Source: Actinomyces capricornis
GTDB taxonomy: Bacteria > Actinomycetota > Actinomycetes > Actinomycetales > Actinomycetaceae
NCBI RefSeq assembly: GCF_019974135.1
Contig: NZ_AP025017.1
Coordinates: 3,100,001 to 3,164,000 of the forward strand
Direction: 5' to 3'
Length of the DNA stretch: 64,000 bases
The notes beneath the pieces are model-generated. The model made no database searches, was not told where the DNA came from, and worked only from the letters and a program-made list of their open reading frames with translations. The stretch's first letter is position 1. Every line of letters starts with the position of its first letter. Shown here piece after piece: positions 1 to 8,955 of the stretch. The position numbers were made by a program, and so were the translations under genes.

Positions 1-1335
1 CTGGGCGGCCTCGCCGGAGTCCAGGAAGGAGGCGTTGTTGGTGGGGATGACGATCGCCCGCCCGCCCTGGAGCACCCCCTCGCGCAGGGAGTCGTCGTAG
101 GCGACCTCGAAGCAGATGCCCATGGCCAGGGGCACCTGGCGGCCCTGGGTGGCGGCGGGAACGGTGAGCGTGGAGGGCCCGGTGCCCGCCGCCATGTCGA
201 CGCTGATGCGGTCGACCTGGCTGGTCAGGCGGCGCACGAGGCTGCGTGCGGGGATGTACTCGGCGAAGGGGACGGGCCGGTGCTTGCGGTAGTAGGCGCC
301 CGGGCCCTCCTGGGGGCTCCACAGGAGCATGTCGTTGTAGCGGACACGGCCCTCGACGGGCACCGCGCCCACAAGCACCGGGGCGCCGACCGCCCGGGCG
401 GAGCGATCGAGCAGGGCGGCGGTCGCGGCATGCGAGCGCGGGTCGAGATCGGCGGCGTTCTCCGGCCAGATGACCATGTCCAGGGTGCCGGGGCCCACGT
501 CCGCGGCCAGCTGCTCGGTGGCACTCGCATGGTTGCCGGTGACCTCCAGGGCACGGTTGAAGGCGTCCTCGAAGTTCTTGGCCACATTGCCCTGGACGGC
601 GCCCACACGGATGGTCCCCTCCTGGGCGCCGGTGGCCAGGGGAAGGGCGGCGGGCGCCAGGAGGAGCGCCGCTGCGGCCCCCGCGGCCAGAATCGCACCA
701 GGAAGGCGGCGGGCCCCTGCCCACAGCCCCCTGCGCCCCCCACCCGGGCCGAGGCGGAGGAGCGATGGCAGCAGGGCCGCGCCAGTCTCGGCCAGGCAGG
801 CGGCGATGAGGGCGGCCACCAGGCTCAGCCCGAGGCTGCCGCCATAGGCGGCCACCGGGAGCATGGGGGCATCAGCCATGGCGAAGGCCAGACGCCCGAA
901 GGGGAAGCCACCCAGGGGCCAGGAGGAGCGCAGCTCCTCGACCCCCGCCCACAGGACGGCGAAGGCCGCGACGCGCGCCACGAGCGCGGTCAGGCGCAGG
1001 CCGCTGAGGGCGGGCAGGCGGCTCACCAGCGCCCACGCCCCGCCCAGGAGCGCGAAGTAGAGGCTCTGGAAGGCGGTGAGCGCCGCCCAGCCGATGGGGT
1101 TGCCCATGGCCACGGCGGTGAAGTGGAGCAGGGGGGTCAGCAGGCCCACCCCGTAGAGCGCGCCGAGCCCGAGCCCCGCGCGCGCCGTGGCCCCGCGCGT
1201 CAGCAGCACGAGGCCGCCCACCCCCACCAGGCCCGCCCACCACAGGCCCACCGGCGGGAAGGCCGCATAGGTCACCAGTCCCCAGACCACGGCGAGTAGC
1301 GCCGGGCGGGTGGCGCCAGCAATCCTCACTCCCAC
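1..1335 (-). CDS. lnt: Apolipoprotein N-acyltransferase, 3' end outside window
   Basis: Membrane enzyme that N-acylates the N-terminal cysteine of lipoproteins. About 445 codons are visible and the C-terminus runs off the left edge. The N-terminal half is a series of hydrophobic segments. The nitrilase-like domain follows, with WPENAAD near the catalytic glutamate, KHRPVPFAEYIP around the lysine, and CFEVAYD around the cysteine, so the triad looks complete. The frame opens after a stop at 1357-1359. GTG at 1335 is chosen because a GAGGAGAGGAG purine tract lies upstream; GTG at 1329 is also possible. This frame has no ATG near its 5' end. It is transcribed in the same direction as helY, tat and paf. 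Confidence 0.85.
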   Translation of the reverse strand, partial: MGVRIAGATRPALLAVVWGLVTYAAFPPVGLWWAGLVGVGGLVLLTRGATARAGLGLGALYGVGLLTPLLHFTAVAMGNPIGWAALTAFQSLYFALLGGAWALVSRLPALSGLRLTALVARVAAFAVLWAGVEELRSSWPLGGFPFGRLAFAMADAPMLPVAAYGGSLGLSLVAALIAACLAETGAALLPSLLRLGPGGGRRGLWAGARRLPGAILAAGAAAALLLAPAALPLATGAQEGTIRVGAVQGNVAKNFEDAFNRALEVTGNHASATEQLAADVGPGTLDMVIWPENAADLDPRSHAATAALLDRSARAVGAPVLVGAVPVEGRVRYNDMLLWSPQEGPGAYYRKHRPVPFAEYIPARSLVRRLTSQVDRISVDMAAGTGPSTLTVPAATQGRQVPLAMGICFEVAYDDSLREGVLQGGRAIVIPTNNASFLDSGEAAQ

Positions 1336-1411
1336 GTGCGATCCGCTCTCCTCTCCTCACAGGCATCGCCTCCGGCACCAGAAGCGATGGCGCGTCCGAT
1401 ACCGCCGGCGC

Positions 1412-4360
1412 TCACAGCCCCGACCATGCCACCACTCCTCGGTCCAGGTCCTGGCAGGCCTCGGCGGCCCGCAGCGACAGGGCCGCGGTGTCCCGCTCGG
1501 CCCGCGCATCGGCGCCCCGGGCGGGGGTCAGGGTGGCGAGCTGGCCGACGACGTCGAGCAGCTGGCGGCACCAGCGCACGAAGTCCCCGGCGCTCAGCTC
1601 GGTGGCCTGGAGGACCTCGGCCAGGTCCGCGCCCTGGCACCAGGCCCGCACCGCCCCGGCCAGGGCCGGCTCAGCCCCCGGGGAGGTCTCCAGGCGGGCC
1701 AGTGCCTCCAGCTCATTGATGCGCCGGGCCACCGCCAGGGTCTGGCGCAGGCTGGTGCCCAGGCGTGAGCCGGGCGCCACCGGCAGCCCCAGGGACTGGC
1801 TGGTCAGGCGCGGCTCGTAGACGCAGGCACTCAGGGCCCCGGCCAGCTCGCCGGCATCCAGGTCCCGCCACACCCCGGTGCGCAGGCACTCGGCGATGAG
1901 CAGGTCCCGCTCGGCGTAGATGCGGGCCAGGATGCGGCCGGCGGCGGTGACCCGCAGCTCGCCCTCGGGCCTGCGGGGGTCGACCGCCTCAAGGTAGCCC
2001 AGCTCCAGGAGGACCTGGCATACGGCGTCGAAGAGCCGCGCAATAGTACCGGTGCGGGCCTCCACGCGCCGCTGGAGCCGCTCGGAGGCGGCCAGTGCCC
2101 GCGACCACCTGCGTCCCAGCCGGGCATGCTCCTCGCGCTGCGGGCAGCCATGGCAGGGGTGGGCGCGCATGGCCGCGCGCAGCTGCTCGAGGTGCTCGAT
2201 GGCGGCGCGCTCGGCCCGGGCGCGCTCGGCCTTGGCGCGACCACGGCGGCCATCGTCCAGGTCGCCGGAGCGCAGGGCCTCCACCAGGCGCCCCACGAGG
2301 CGGTCGCGCTCCCGGGGCCGGTGGATATCCAGGCTCGGGGCCACGCGCAGGTGCCCCACCCGGGTGACCCCATCGGGTGAGGTGTCCGGAGTCAGGGCTA
2401 CCACCCGCCCATCCTCCCCCAGCACGGTCAGGGTGGGCGTGCCGGTGCGGTCGGCGGCCGCCTCCAGGACCACCGCGTGCCGCAGGCGCCGGCCCCTGCG
2501 GTGGATGACGACGTCGCCGCGCTCCAGGCCGCTCATCACCCGTCCCGCCTCCCGGCGTCGTGAGGCCGACCTCGCCCGCGACACGTCCGCCTCGACCTCC
2601 CCGATCTCCTGGCGCAGGGCCGCGTACTCGCGGAAGTCGCCCAGGTCGCAGGCCATCGCCTTCTCCAGGGAGGCCAGGCCGCGGCGCTTGCGCCGCGCCT
2701 GGGCCGCCAGCTCCACCACGCCCCGGTCGGCCTGGAACTGGGCGAAGGAGGACTCCAGGACTTCGCGGGCACGTGCCCGCGAGGTGCGCGACAGGAGGTT
2801 GACCGCCATGTTGTAGGTGGGGCGGAAGGCCGAGACCAACGGGTAGGTGCGCCGCGAGGCCAGGGCCGAGACGGTCGAGGGCTCGACGTCGTCGGCGGCC
2901 AGGACCACGGCGTGCCCCTCGACGTCGATGCCGCGCCGTCCCGCCCGGCCCGTCAGCTGGGTGTACTCCCCCGGGCTGAGGGCCACGTGCGCCGAGCCGT
3001 TCCACTTGCGCAGCGATTCCAGGACCACCGTGCGCGCCGGCATGTTGATGCCCAGGGCCAGGGTCTCGGTGGCGTAGACGACCTTGATGAGGCCGGCACT
3101 GAAGAGCTCCTCCACCGTCTCCTTGAACACCGGCAGCAGCCCGGCATGGTGGGCTGCCACCCCCCGCTCCAGGGCGTGCGCCCAGGAGTGGAAGCCCAGG
3201 ACCCCCAGGTCCCCCCGGGGGATATCGGCCGTGCGCTGCTCGATGATGGCGCGGATCGCGGCCGCCTGGGCCGGCGTGGTCAGATCCACCCCCGCGGCGA
3301 CCGCCTGGGCCACGGCCTGCTCGCAGCCGGCCCGGGAGAAGACGAAGATGATGGCCGGAAGCAGTCCGGCCCCCTCCAGGGCGGAGATGACCGTGGGCCG
3401 CGAGGGCGGCTTCAACCGGGCGGTGCGCGCACCGCCCTCGCCTCGGCGGGGGACCCGCCCCGCCCGGCCCCGGCGCCGCCAGTGCGGGGAGCCCCCGTGG
3501 CCCTGGTAGGAGGAGGTCTGCGAGGCGGCGGCCCGACGGGCCGTCCGGATCGCCTGGACCAGGCGGGGGTTGATCGGCGGCTGGGTGGAGCCCTCCGGGG
3601 CCGGCGCCCCGCCGCCTCCCTCCCCGGCATCGTCATGGTCCCGGGTGCTGGGCGCCTCCTCCTGGGCGGGGCGGGGGTCGGGCAGGGAGTAGAGGGGCAG
3701 CAGGCGCCTGCCCACCATCATGTGCTGGGTCAGGGGCACGGGCCGGTGCTCGGAGACCACGACGGTGGTGGCACCCCGCACCTGTCCCAGCCAGTCGCCG
3801 AACTCCTCGGCGTTGGAGACCGTGGCCGACAGGGAGACCACCCGCACCTGCGGCGCCAGGTGGATGATGACCTCCTCCCACACCGGGCCGCGGAAGCGGT
3901 CGGCCAGGTAGTGGACCTCGTCCATGACCACGTAGCCCAGGTCCTCCAGGTCCCGTGAGCCGGAGTAGAGCATGTTGCGCAGCACCTCGGTGGTCATCAC
4001 CACCACCTCGGCGTGGGGGTTGACCGAGGCGTCACCGGTGAGCAGGCCCACCCGCTCCTGCCCGTGGCGGGCCGCCAGGTCGAGGTACTTCTGGTTGGAC
4101 AGGGCCTTGATGGGGGTGGTGTAGAAGGTCTTCAGGCCCCGGGCCAGTCCCAGGTGGACGGCGAACTCCCCCACCACGGTCTTGCCGGCCCCGGTGGGTG
4201 CGGCCACCAGCACGTTCTCCCCCCGCTCCAGGGCGGCGCAGCCCTGAGACTGGAAGTCGTCCAGCGGGAAGTCGTAGCCCTCGGCGAAGCGGGCGAGCTC
4301 GCCGCGGCTGGCCGCCTGACGACGACGGGCCTCGGCATAGCGCTGGGCGGGTGAGCTCAT
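1412..4360 (-). CDS. helY: Ski2/Mtr4-like DEVH-box helicase (HelY type)
   Basis: ATP-dependent superfamily 2 nucleic-acid helicase of 982 residues, a normal length for actinobacterial HelY. Visible motifs are Walker A APTGAGKT (residues 54-61), DEVH (147-150), the SLSATVSN motif III, and QLTGRAGRRG (motif VI). A low-complexity linker rich in Gly, Pro and Ser sits between the two RecA domains. The C-terminal third matches the extended winged-helix/helical region of the family. ATG at 4360 is preferred; an in-frame GTG lies two codons upstream. In Mycobacterium helY also lies beside tatC-tatA-pafC-pafB, so the neighbourhood supports the name. The substrate and cellular role are not shown by the sequence. 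Confidence 0.85.
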   Translation of the reverse strand: MSSPAQRYAEARRRQAASRGELARFAEGYDFPLDDFQSQGCAALERGENVLVAAPTGAGKTVVGEFAVHLGLARGLKTFYTTPIKALSNQKYLDLAARHGQERVGLLTGDASVNPHAEVVVMTTEVLRNMLYSGSRDLEDLGYVVMDEVHYLADRFRGPVWEEVIIHLAPQVRVVSLSATVSNAEEFGDWLGQVRGATTVVVSEHRPVPLTQHMMVGRRLLPLYSLPDPRPAQEEAPSTRDHDDAGEGGGGAPAPEGSTQPPINPRLVQAIRTARRAAASQTSSYQGHGGSPHWRRRGRAGRVPRRGEGGARTARLKPPSRPTVISALEGAGLLPAIIFVFSRAGCEQAVAQAVAAGVDLTTPAQAAAIRAIIEQRTADIPRGDLGVLGFHSWAHALERGVAAHHAGLLPVFKETVEELFSAGLIKVVYATETLALGINMPARTVVLESLRKWNGSAHVALSPGEYTQLTGRAGRRGIDVEGHAVVLAADDVEPSTVSALASRRTYPLVSAFRPTYNMAVNLLSRTSRARAREVLESSFAQFQADRGVVELAAQARRKRRGLASLEKAMACDLGDFREYAALRQEIGEVEADVSRARSASRRREAGRVMSGLERGDVVIHRRGRRLRHAVVLEAAADRTGTPTLTVLGEDGRVVALTPDTSPDGVTRVGHLRVAPSLDIHRPRERDRLVGRLVEALRSGDLDDGRRGRAKAERARAERAAIEHLEQLRAAMRAHPCHGCPQREEHARLGRRWSRALAASERLQRRVEARTGTIARLFDAVCQVLLELGYLEAVDPRRPEGELRVTAAGRILARIYAERDLLIAECLRTGVWRDLDAGELAGALSACVYEPRLTSQSLGLPVAPGSRLGTSLRQTLAVARRINELEALARLETSPGAEPALAGAVRAWCQGADLAEVLQATELSAGDFVRWCRQLLDVVGQLATLTPARGADARAERDTAALSLRAAEACQDLDRGVVAWSGL

Positions 4361-4369
4361 GGGCACACC

Positions 4370-5365
4370 CTACGTTCCCGCACCCGCGCCGAGCCCGGAG
4401 CCGGGCGCCGGCAGCAGGAGGCGCACCGCCTGCGCAACCGCGCTCAGGCGCAGCGGGAGGGGCGCCAGCGGCTCGCCGTCGGCGTAGGGGTGGGGCGGGG
4501 GCCGCAGCCCATGATCCTGACCGGTGCGCTCATCGAGGGCCTCGATGGTCACGCTCGCGGTGCGCTCAAGGTGGATATGGGGCGAGTCCAGGTGGGTGCC
4601 CGCCAGGAGCCGGCGCAGCAGCCCCAGGAGCCGGAACCGGCCCACAGGCTCCAGGCGCAGCACCTCCAGCATCCCGTCGCAGGGGTCGGCGTGGGGCGCC
4701 AGGTCCATCCCGCCCCCGAAGTAGCGGGTGTTGGCCACGGCCGCCAGCAGGGCGGGCCCCTCCCAGGTGCCCGAGTCGGTGGTGATCCGGTAGCCGTAGG
4801 GGGCCAGGGTGGACAGCTCGGCCAGGACAGCGCGCAGGTAGCGCCCCTCCCCCGCGGGCCAGGTCATGAGGTTGGCCCGGGCGTTGACGGCGGCGTCGAA
4901 TCCGGCCGAGACCACCGCCAGGGACCACTGGTGCCCGCCGGCCACCACGGTGCCGTCGGGGCGGGTGGCGCGGATGGCGTCCACGGCAAGGACCCGTCCG
5001 GTGCTGGTGCGCCCGCTCAGGGCGGCGTCGATGATCCGGGTTCCCTCCGCCACATCCCGGCTGGGCAGGCCGAAGTGGCGGGCGATATCGTTGCCAGTTC
5101 CCGTGGCCACGATCCCCAGGGGAACCTCGGTGCCCGCCACCACCTCCAGGCCGAGGTGGACCATGCCATCGCCTCCCACGACCACCAGGGCATCGGCCTC
5201 CTGGGCCACGAGGGCCGAGCCCGCACTGCGCGCCTGCTCATAGGAGCCGGTGCGCACGTGGAGGACCTCATGGCCGGCGCGCATGAGCCGCAGGCGGGCA
5301 TCGTCGTCGGCCTGGGCGTGACGGCCCCGTCCTGAGGAGGGATTGGACAGCAGGGCAATGCGCAT
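4370..5365 (-). CDS. Diacylglycerol kinase / lipid kinase family protein
   Basis: 331 residues with the DAGK catalytic fold: SNPSSGRG near the N-terminus, GGDGMVH at 64-70 (nucleotide-binding and catalytic loop) and GTGND at 89-93. It probably phosphorylates diacylglycerol or a related lipid at the membrane, as in the YegS/BmrU group; the exact lipid cannot be read from sequence. It lies 42 bp after tatC and 9 bp before helY, suggesting co-transcription. In mycobacteria this gene is not between tatC and helY, so it is a lineage-specific insertion in the cluster. Confidence 0.82.
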   Translation of the reverse strand: MRIALLSNPSSGRGRHAQADDDARLRLMRAGHEVLHVRTGSYEQARSAGSALVAQEADALVVVGGDGMVHLGLEVVAGTEVPLGIVATGTGNDIARHFGLPSRDVAEGTRIIDAALSGRTSTGRVLAVDAIRATRPDGTVVAGGHQWSLAVVSAGFDAAVNARANLMTWPAGEGRYLRAVLAELSTLAPYGYRITTDSGTWEGPALLAAVANTRYFGGGMDLAPHADPCDGMLEVLRLEPVGRFRLLGLLRRLLAGTHLDSPHIHLERTASVTIEALDERTGQDHGLRPPPHPYADGEPLAPLPLRLSAVAQAVRLLLPAPGSGLGAGAGT

Positions 5366-5407
5366 TGTTGGAGGTGGGGTGGCTGAGGCTCGGTGGTGGC
5401 AGACCGC

Positions 5408-6259
5408 TCAATCCGCGGGGAGCTGCTTGCCGGAGGGCGTGGCCAGTGCGGCATCGAGCTCGGCATCCAGGGCGGCCCGCTTCCTGGCCACCCGCTTGTC
5501 GTGGCGGATGGCGATGTAGCAGGCCAGGAAGTACAGGCCGGTGATGGGGATGGCCATGAAGATCATGGACCAGGGGTCGGGCAGGGGGTTGGCCACCGCC
5601 ATGAAGGCGAAGATGATGACCACGGCCCATCGCCAGCCCTTGAGCAGGGTGGCGCCCTTGACCAGGCCCAGGTGGTTGAGGGCCACCATGACCTCGGGCA
5701 GCAGGAAGGCCAGGCCGAAGACCAGGATGATCCTCATGACGAAGGACAGGTAGGGGCTGGCGTCGATGAAGCCTGAGGTGGCAGCCCCCTGGGGGATGAA
5801 GCCGGTGAGGATCGTCACCGCATGCGGCAGGATGAAGATGCCCAGGGCCACGCCGCTCAGGAACAGCAGCAGGCCCACCAGGCCGTAGGCCCAGGTGTAG
5901 CGCTTCTCCCTGGCCGTCATGCCCGGGCCCACATAGGCCCAGAACTGGTACATCCACAGCGGCGAGGACAGCAGGACGCCCAGCCACAGGGAGATGCGGA
6001 TCTTCAGGTCGAAGGAGCCCAGCACCGTGTTGAAGTTCAGGGTCAGCTTGGCGCCGTTGTCGATGGCCTCGGTGATGGGGTAGGTGACCAGGGCGAAGGC
6101 CCAGTCGTAGATGAGGTAGCCCACCACTGATCCCACGATCACGCCCACGGCGGAGATGATGACGCGATTGCGCAGCTCGCGCAGGTGGTCCCCGATGGAC
6201 ATCCTCGCCTCGGGGTTGTCCTTACGGCGGGCCGTGGAGATCTTGGGGAGCTTGGGCAC
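5408..6259 (-). CDS. tatC: Sec-independent protein translocase subunit TatC
   Basis: Receptor subunit of the twin-arginine translocon, which exports folded proteins. 283 residues with six predicted membrane segments, a normal length. The cytoplasmic N-terminus carries the family signature IGDHLRELRNRV. The start is GTG at 6259, behind AAGGAG. It follows tatA by about 126 bp. Two lipoproteins elsewhere in the window (43837-45165 and 63178 onward) have RR-x-F-L type signals that could use this system. Confidence 0.95.
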   Translation of the reverse strand: MPKLPKISTARRKDNPEARMSIGDHLRELRNRVIISAVGVIVGSVVGYLIYDWAFALVTYPITEAIDNGAKLTLNFNTVLGSFDLKIRISLWLGVLLSSPLWMYQFWAYVGPGMTAREKRYTWAYGLVGLLLFLSGVALGIFILPHAVTILTGFIPQGAATSGFIDASPYLSFVMRIILVFGLAFLLPEVMVALNHLGLVKGATLLKGWRWAVVIIFAFMAVANPLPDPWSMIFMAIPITGLYFLACYIAIRHDKRVARKRAALDAELDAALATPSGKQLPAD

Positions 6260-6385
6260 CGCGCTTCTCCTTCGTGGCGTTGATGGGTGCAGGGTTCGGG
6301 GGCCGGCGCAGACCGGGCGGCCGCGCCGCCCCCGTGGGGGTGGCCCTCCGCGTCCCGCGCCCCGGGTGGGGCCGCGGGGCGGGGC

Positions 6386-6646
6386 TCACTGCTGGGAGGG
6401 GTGCTCCGAGCCGCTGGGGGCCGCCTGGCCCTGCTGGGTGGGCTGGGTGTAGTAGGTGCCCTCCTGAGGCTGCTGGATCTGGGCGGGAGGCTGGTCGTCG
6501 TCCTCGCGCAGCTCCTTGACCTCCTTCTTGAAGACCTTCATCGACTGGCCCAGGCTCTTGGCGATGTCGGGGAGCCGGCCTGCTCCGAAGACCAGGACCA
6601 CGACGACGATGAGCACGATCCAGTGCCAGGGCTTGAAAGCTCCCAT
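6386..6646 (-). CDS. tatA: Twin-arginine translocase subunit TatA
   Basis: 86 residues: one N-terminal membrane helix, the FGAGRLPD hinge, an amphipathic helix (IAKSLGQSMKVFKKEV) and a hydrophilic Gln/Pro-rich tail. This is the pore-forming Tat subunit. ATG start at 6646. It is upstream of tatC in the same orientation. No tatB is seen nearby, which is common where TatA is bifunctional or tatB is elsewhere. Confidence 0.95.
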   Translation of the reverse strand: MGAFKPWHWIVLIVVVVLVFGAGRLPDIAKSLGQSMKVFKKEVKELREDDDQPPAQIQQPQEGTYYTQPTQQGQAAPSGSEHPSQQ

Positions 6647-6765
6647 GGTGAATTCCTACTTCCGGTGGGTGCACAATGAGTGAACACGATGAGTCTAGCG
6701 CTCCGCGCGACATGCCCCGACCCGCCCCTGCGGGTATCCGCCCCGGGCGGAGGAGGCGCGCAGTA

Positions 6766-7836
6766 TCATACCCCGCCCGCATGCGGCGCCGGTCCGGCCC
6801 TCCCGCCGGCGTCGGGGCCGTAGGCGGCCAGGGCGCGGCGCGCCGCCCCGCCCACCCGCTGCGCCAGTGCTGCCGGCTCGACGGCGATGAGGTGGCTGCC
6901 GGCCGAGAGCGCCAGCGAGACCAGCCAGTCCTCGTCGCGTCCCTGGATCGTGGCCCGCAGGCACCCGTCGTCCCGCTCCTCCACGCTCAGGCAGGGGACC
7001 TGCTCGACCAGCCACCGGCCCGAGGGCCGCAGCGTCAGGGCGGCCGTGGGCCCCGCCGCAGGGGAGGCGAGCCCCTGGCCTCGGCGGTGCTTGGGAGCGC
7101 GGCGCGCCCGCGCCCGGGTGGGCAGCACGGTGGCCGCCAGCACGCGATCGAGGCGGAAGGTGCGCTGCGCGCCCGCGCTCAGGCACCAGCCGAGCAGCCA
7201 CAGGTGCGCGCCGTCGCTGCGCAGCTCCATGGGATCGACCTGGCGCTGGGAGGCGGTGTCGGTGGCTGAGACGTAGGTGATCTCGAGCCGACGGCGCTCG
7301 CGCAGCGCCTGGCGCACACTGGCCAGTATCTCGGCCAGGTGGCGGGAGCCCGTCCTGACCTGCTCCTGCTCCCCCGTATCCTCCAAGGTGTGGGAGCGCC
7401 CGGCGGCCGGCGCGGCGCAGGGGTCGAGCGGCTCATCGGGGCCATGGGACAGCAGGCCGGTGAGCGCCGCCTCGGCCCCGCCCAGGGCGCGCAGGGAGTC
7501 CTCGTCGCCGGCCAGCACGGAGCGCAGGACGCGCAGGGCCATGACCAGGGACAGCGCCTCCTGGCGGGACAGGCGCACGGGCCGGTCCAGGCCCAGGGGC
7601 TCGGACAGGCTCAGGCGGCCCGCCTCGAAGTCGGCGGCGTCGAAGTCGACGAGCTCACCGGGCAGACCGCCGGGCAGCCCCGAGACCCACAGGGTGTTGA
7701 CGTCCGCCTCGATCTGCCCGGGGGTGACGCCGAAGTGGGCGGCGGCGCGCTCAATGCTGGTCCCGGGGTGCTCGGCCACCCAGGCGGGCAGGGCCAGCAG
7801 GCGGGCCAGGTGCTCGGAGGTGGGGCGGCGCGGCAT
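6766..7836 (-). CDS. pafC: WYL-domain transcriptional regulator PafC
   Basis: 356 residues. Like PafB it has an N-terminal winged-helix DNA-binding region and a WYL domain (LEITYVSATDT...WLLGWCLSAGAQRTFRLDRV). PafB and PafC form a heterodimer that activates the mycobacterial DNA-damage response. ATG at 7836 is chosen because it lies 1 bp after the pafB stop and gives tight coupling; a start at 7878 would overlap pafB by 41 bp. Proteasome accessory genes (pup, dop, pafA), often beside pafBC, are absent here. Confidence 0.88.
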   Translation of the reverse strand: MPRRPTSEHLARLLALPAWVAEHPGTSIERAAAHFGVTPGQIEADVNTLWVSGLPGGLPGELVDFDAADFEAGRLSLSEPLGLDRPVRLSRQEALSLVMALRVLRSVLAGDEDSLRALGGAEAALTGLLSHGPDEPLDPCAAPAAGRSHTLEDTGEQEQVRTGSRHLAEILASVRQALRERRRLEITYVSATDTASQRQVDPMELRSDGAHLWLLGWCLSAGAQRTFRLDRVLAATVLPTRARARRAPKHRRGQGLASPAAGPTAALTLRPSGRWLVEQVPCLSVEERDDGCLRATIQGRDEDWLVSLALSAGSHLIAVEPAALAQRVGGAARRALAAYGPDAGGRAGPAPHAGGV

Positions 7837-7837
7837 C

Positions 7838-8878
7838 TCAGGCCCCCCTGCTTCCGTCAGCCCCGCGGGTCTCCTCACTCAGGCCTCCCAGTGCCGCTGC
7901 CGCCCGCAGATGGCTGACGACGCTGCGGCGCAGCTGTGCGGGGGCCAGGACCAGGACCGCGTCACCCATGGAGGCCAGCGTCCCGGCGAAGGAGAAGCGG
8001 TCCTCATAGTCCACCGCGTAGAGGTCGCGCCCCTCCAGGGCGCCCTCGGGCAGGGGCGGAGCATCGTCGTCGGCCGGCGCGGCACCGGCCTCGACCTCCT
8101 CGCCCATGAGCCTGAGGCTCAGGGCCCGGCCGGAGCGGATCGCCAGGAGGGCGCGCTGGGGCGCCCGCACGGCGCGAGGCCGCCGGATGAAGGCGCCGGG
8201 AGGGTCCTGGACCGTGAGCCCGCTGAGGCGGGCCAGGTTGAAGGTGCGCTCCTGGCCCGCCTCCACGGCGTCGAGGTACCAGGCGCCCTGGCTCATGCGC
8301 AGGTGGTGGGGCTCGACGGTGCGCCCGCCGCTGGTGCCCGAGTGCGCCGAGAGGTAGTCGAAGGAGATGAGGCGGCGCTCATCGACGGCGGCGATGAGCA
8401 CCTCGGGGATCTGCTCGCCGGACAGGTCCGCGGACAGCTCCCCCGCCCCCAGCGGCGCCGACGCATCGGCGAGGTCCTGCGCCTCTGCGGGGGCTCGCGG
8501 CTCCTCGGCCACGGCCCGCAGCTTGATGAGGGCCCTCCTGGCGGTGGCCGGCAGGCTGCCATGGCGCCAGGCCGAGGCGGCCAGGTCCAGGGCGGCGGCC
8601 TGGGAGGCGTCCAGGCGCAGCTCGGGAAGGACGTAGTCCTCCTCACTGATGCGGTAGCGGGGCTCATCGGCCCCGCCCCGGGTGCTCAGTGCGATGCCCA
8701 GCTCGCGCAGCGTCTCCTTGTCCCGCTCGAACTTGCGGCGGGCCGACTCCGCGTTGTCCGCCGCATATCCGGGCACGGCCTCGAGCACCTCCTCGGCGCT
8801 CATCCCCCGACGGGTGCTGCGCAGCGTCAGCAGGAGGTTGACCAGGCGCTCCTCGGCGCTGCGGGACTGCTCGCTCAC
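7838..8878 (-). CDS. pafB: WYL-domain transcriptional regulator PafB
   Basis: 346 residues. The N-terminal part (SAEERLVNLLLTLRSTRRG...ARRKFERDKETLRELG) is the helix-turn-helix seen in PafB proteins, and a WYL domain follows (RLISFDYLSAHSG...WYLDAVEAGQERTFNLARL). It is the first gene of the pafB-pafC-tatA-tatC-helY direction. An IS256-like element starts only 77 bp upstream of its ATG, so its ordinary promoter may have been displaced. Confidence 0.9.
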   Translation of the reverse strand: MSEQSRSAEERLVNLLLTLRSTRRGMSAEEVLEAVPGYAADNAESARRKFERDKETLRELGIALSTRGGADEPRYRISEEDYVLPELRLDASQAAALDLAASAWRHGSLPATARRALIKLRAVAEEPRAPAEAQDLADASAPLGAGELSADLSGEQIPEVLIAAVDERRLISFDYLSAHSGTSGGRTVEPHHLRMSQGAWYLDAVEAGQERTFNLARLSGLTVQDPPGAFIRRPRAVRAPQRALLAIRSGRALSLRLMGEEVEAGAAPADDDAPPLPEGALEGRDLYAVDYEDRFSFAGTLASMGDAVLVLAPAQLRRSVVSHLRAAAALGGLSEETRGADGSRGA

Positions 8879-8955
8879 GGCCCCCAGCGTAGGTGATGGC
8901 GCCCCGATGCCCCGTCAGGCCCCGACTGCTCCGGCGTCGTGCCACTGCGGGGTGC

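Noticed and set aside
280..1299. Plus-strand frame opposite lnt
   Set aside because: lnt motifs on the minus strand account for the region.
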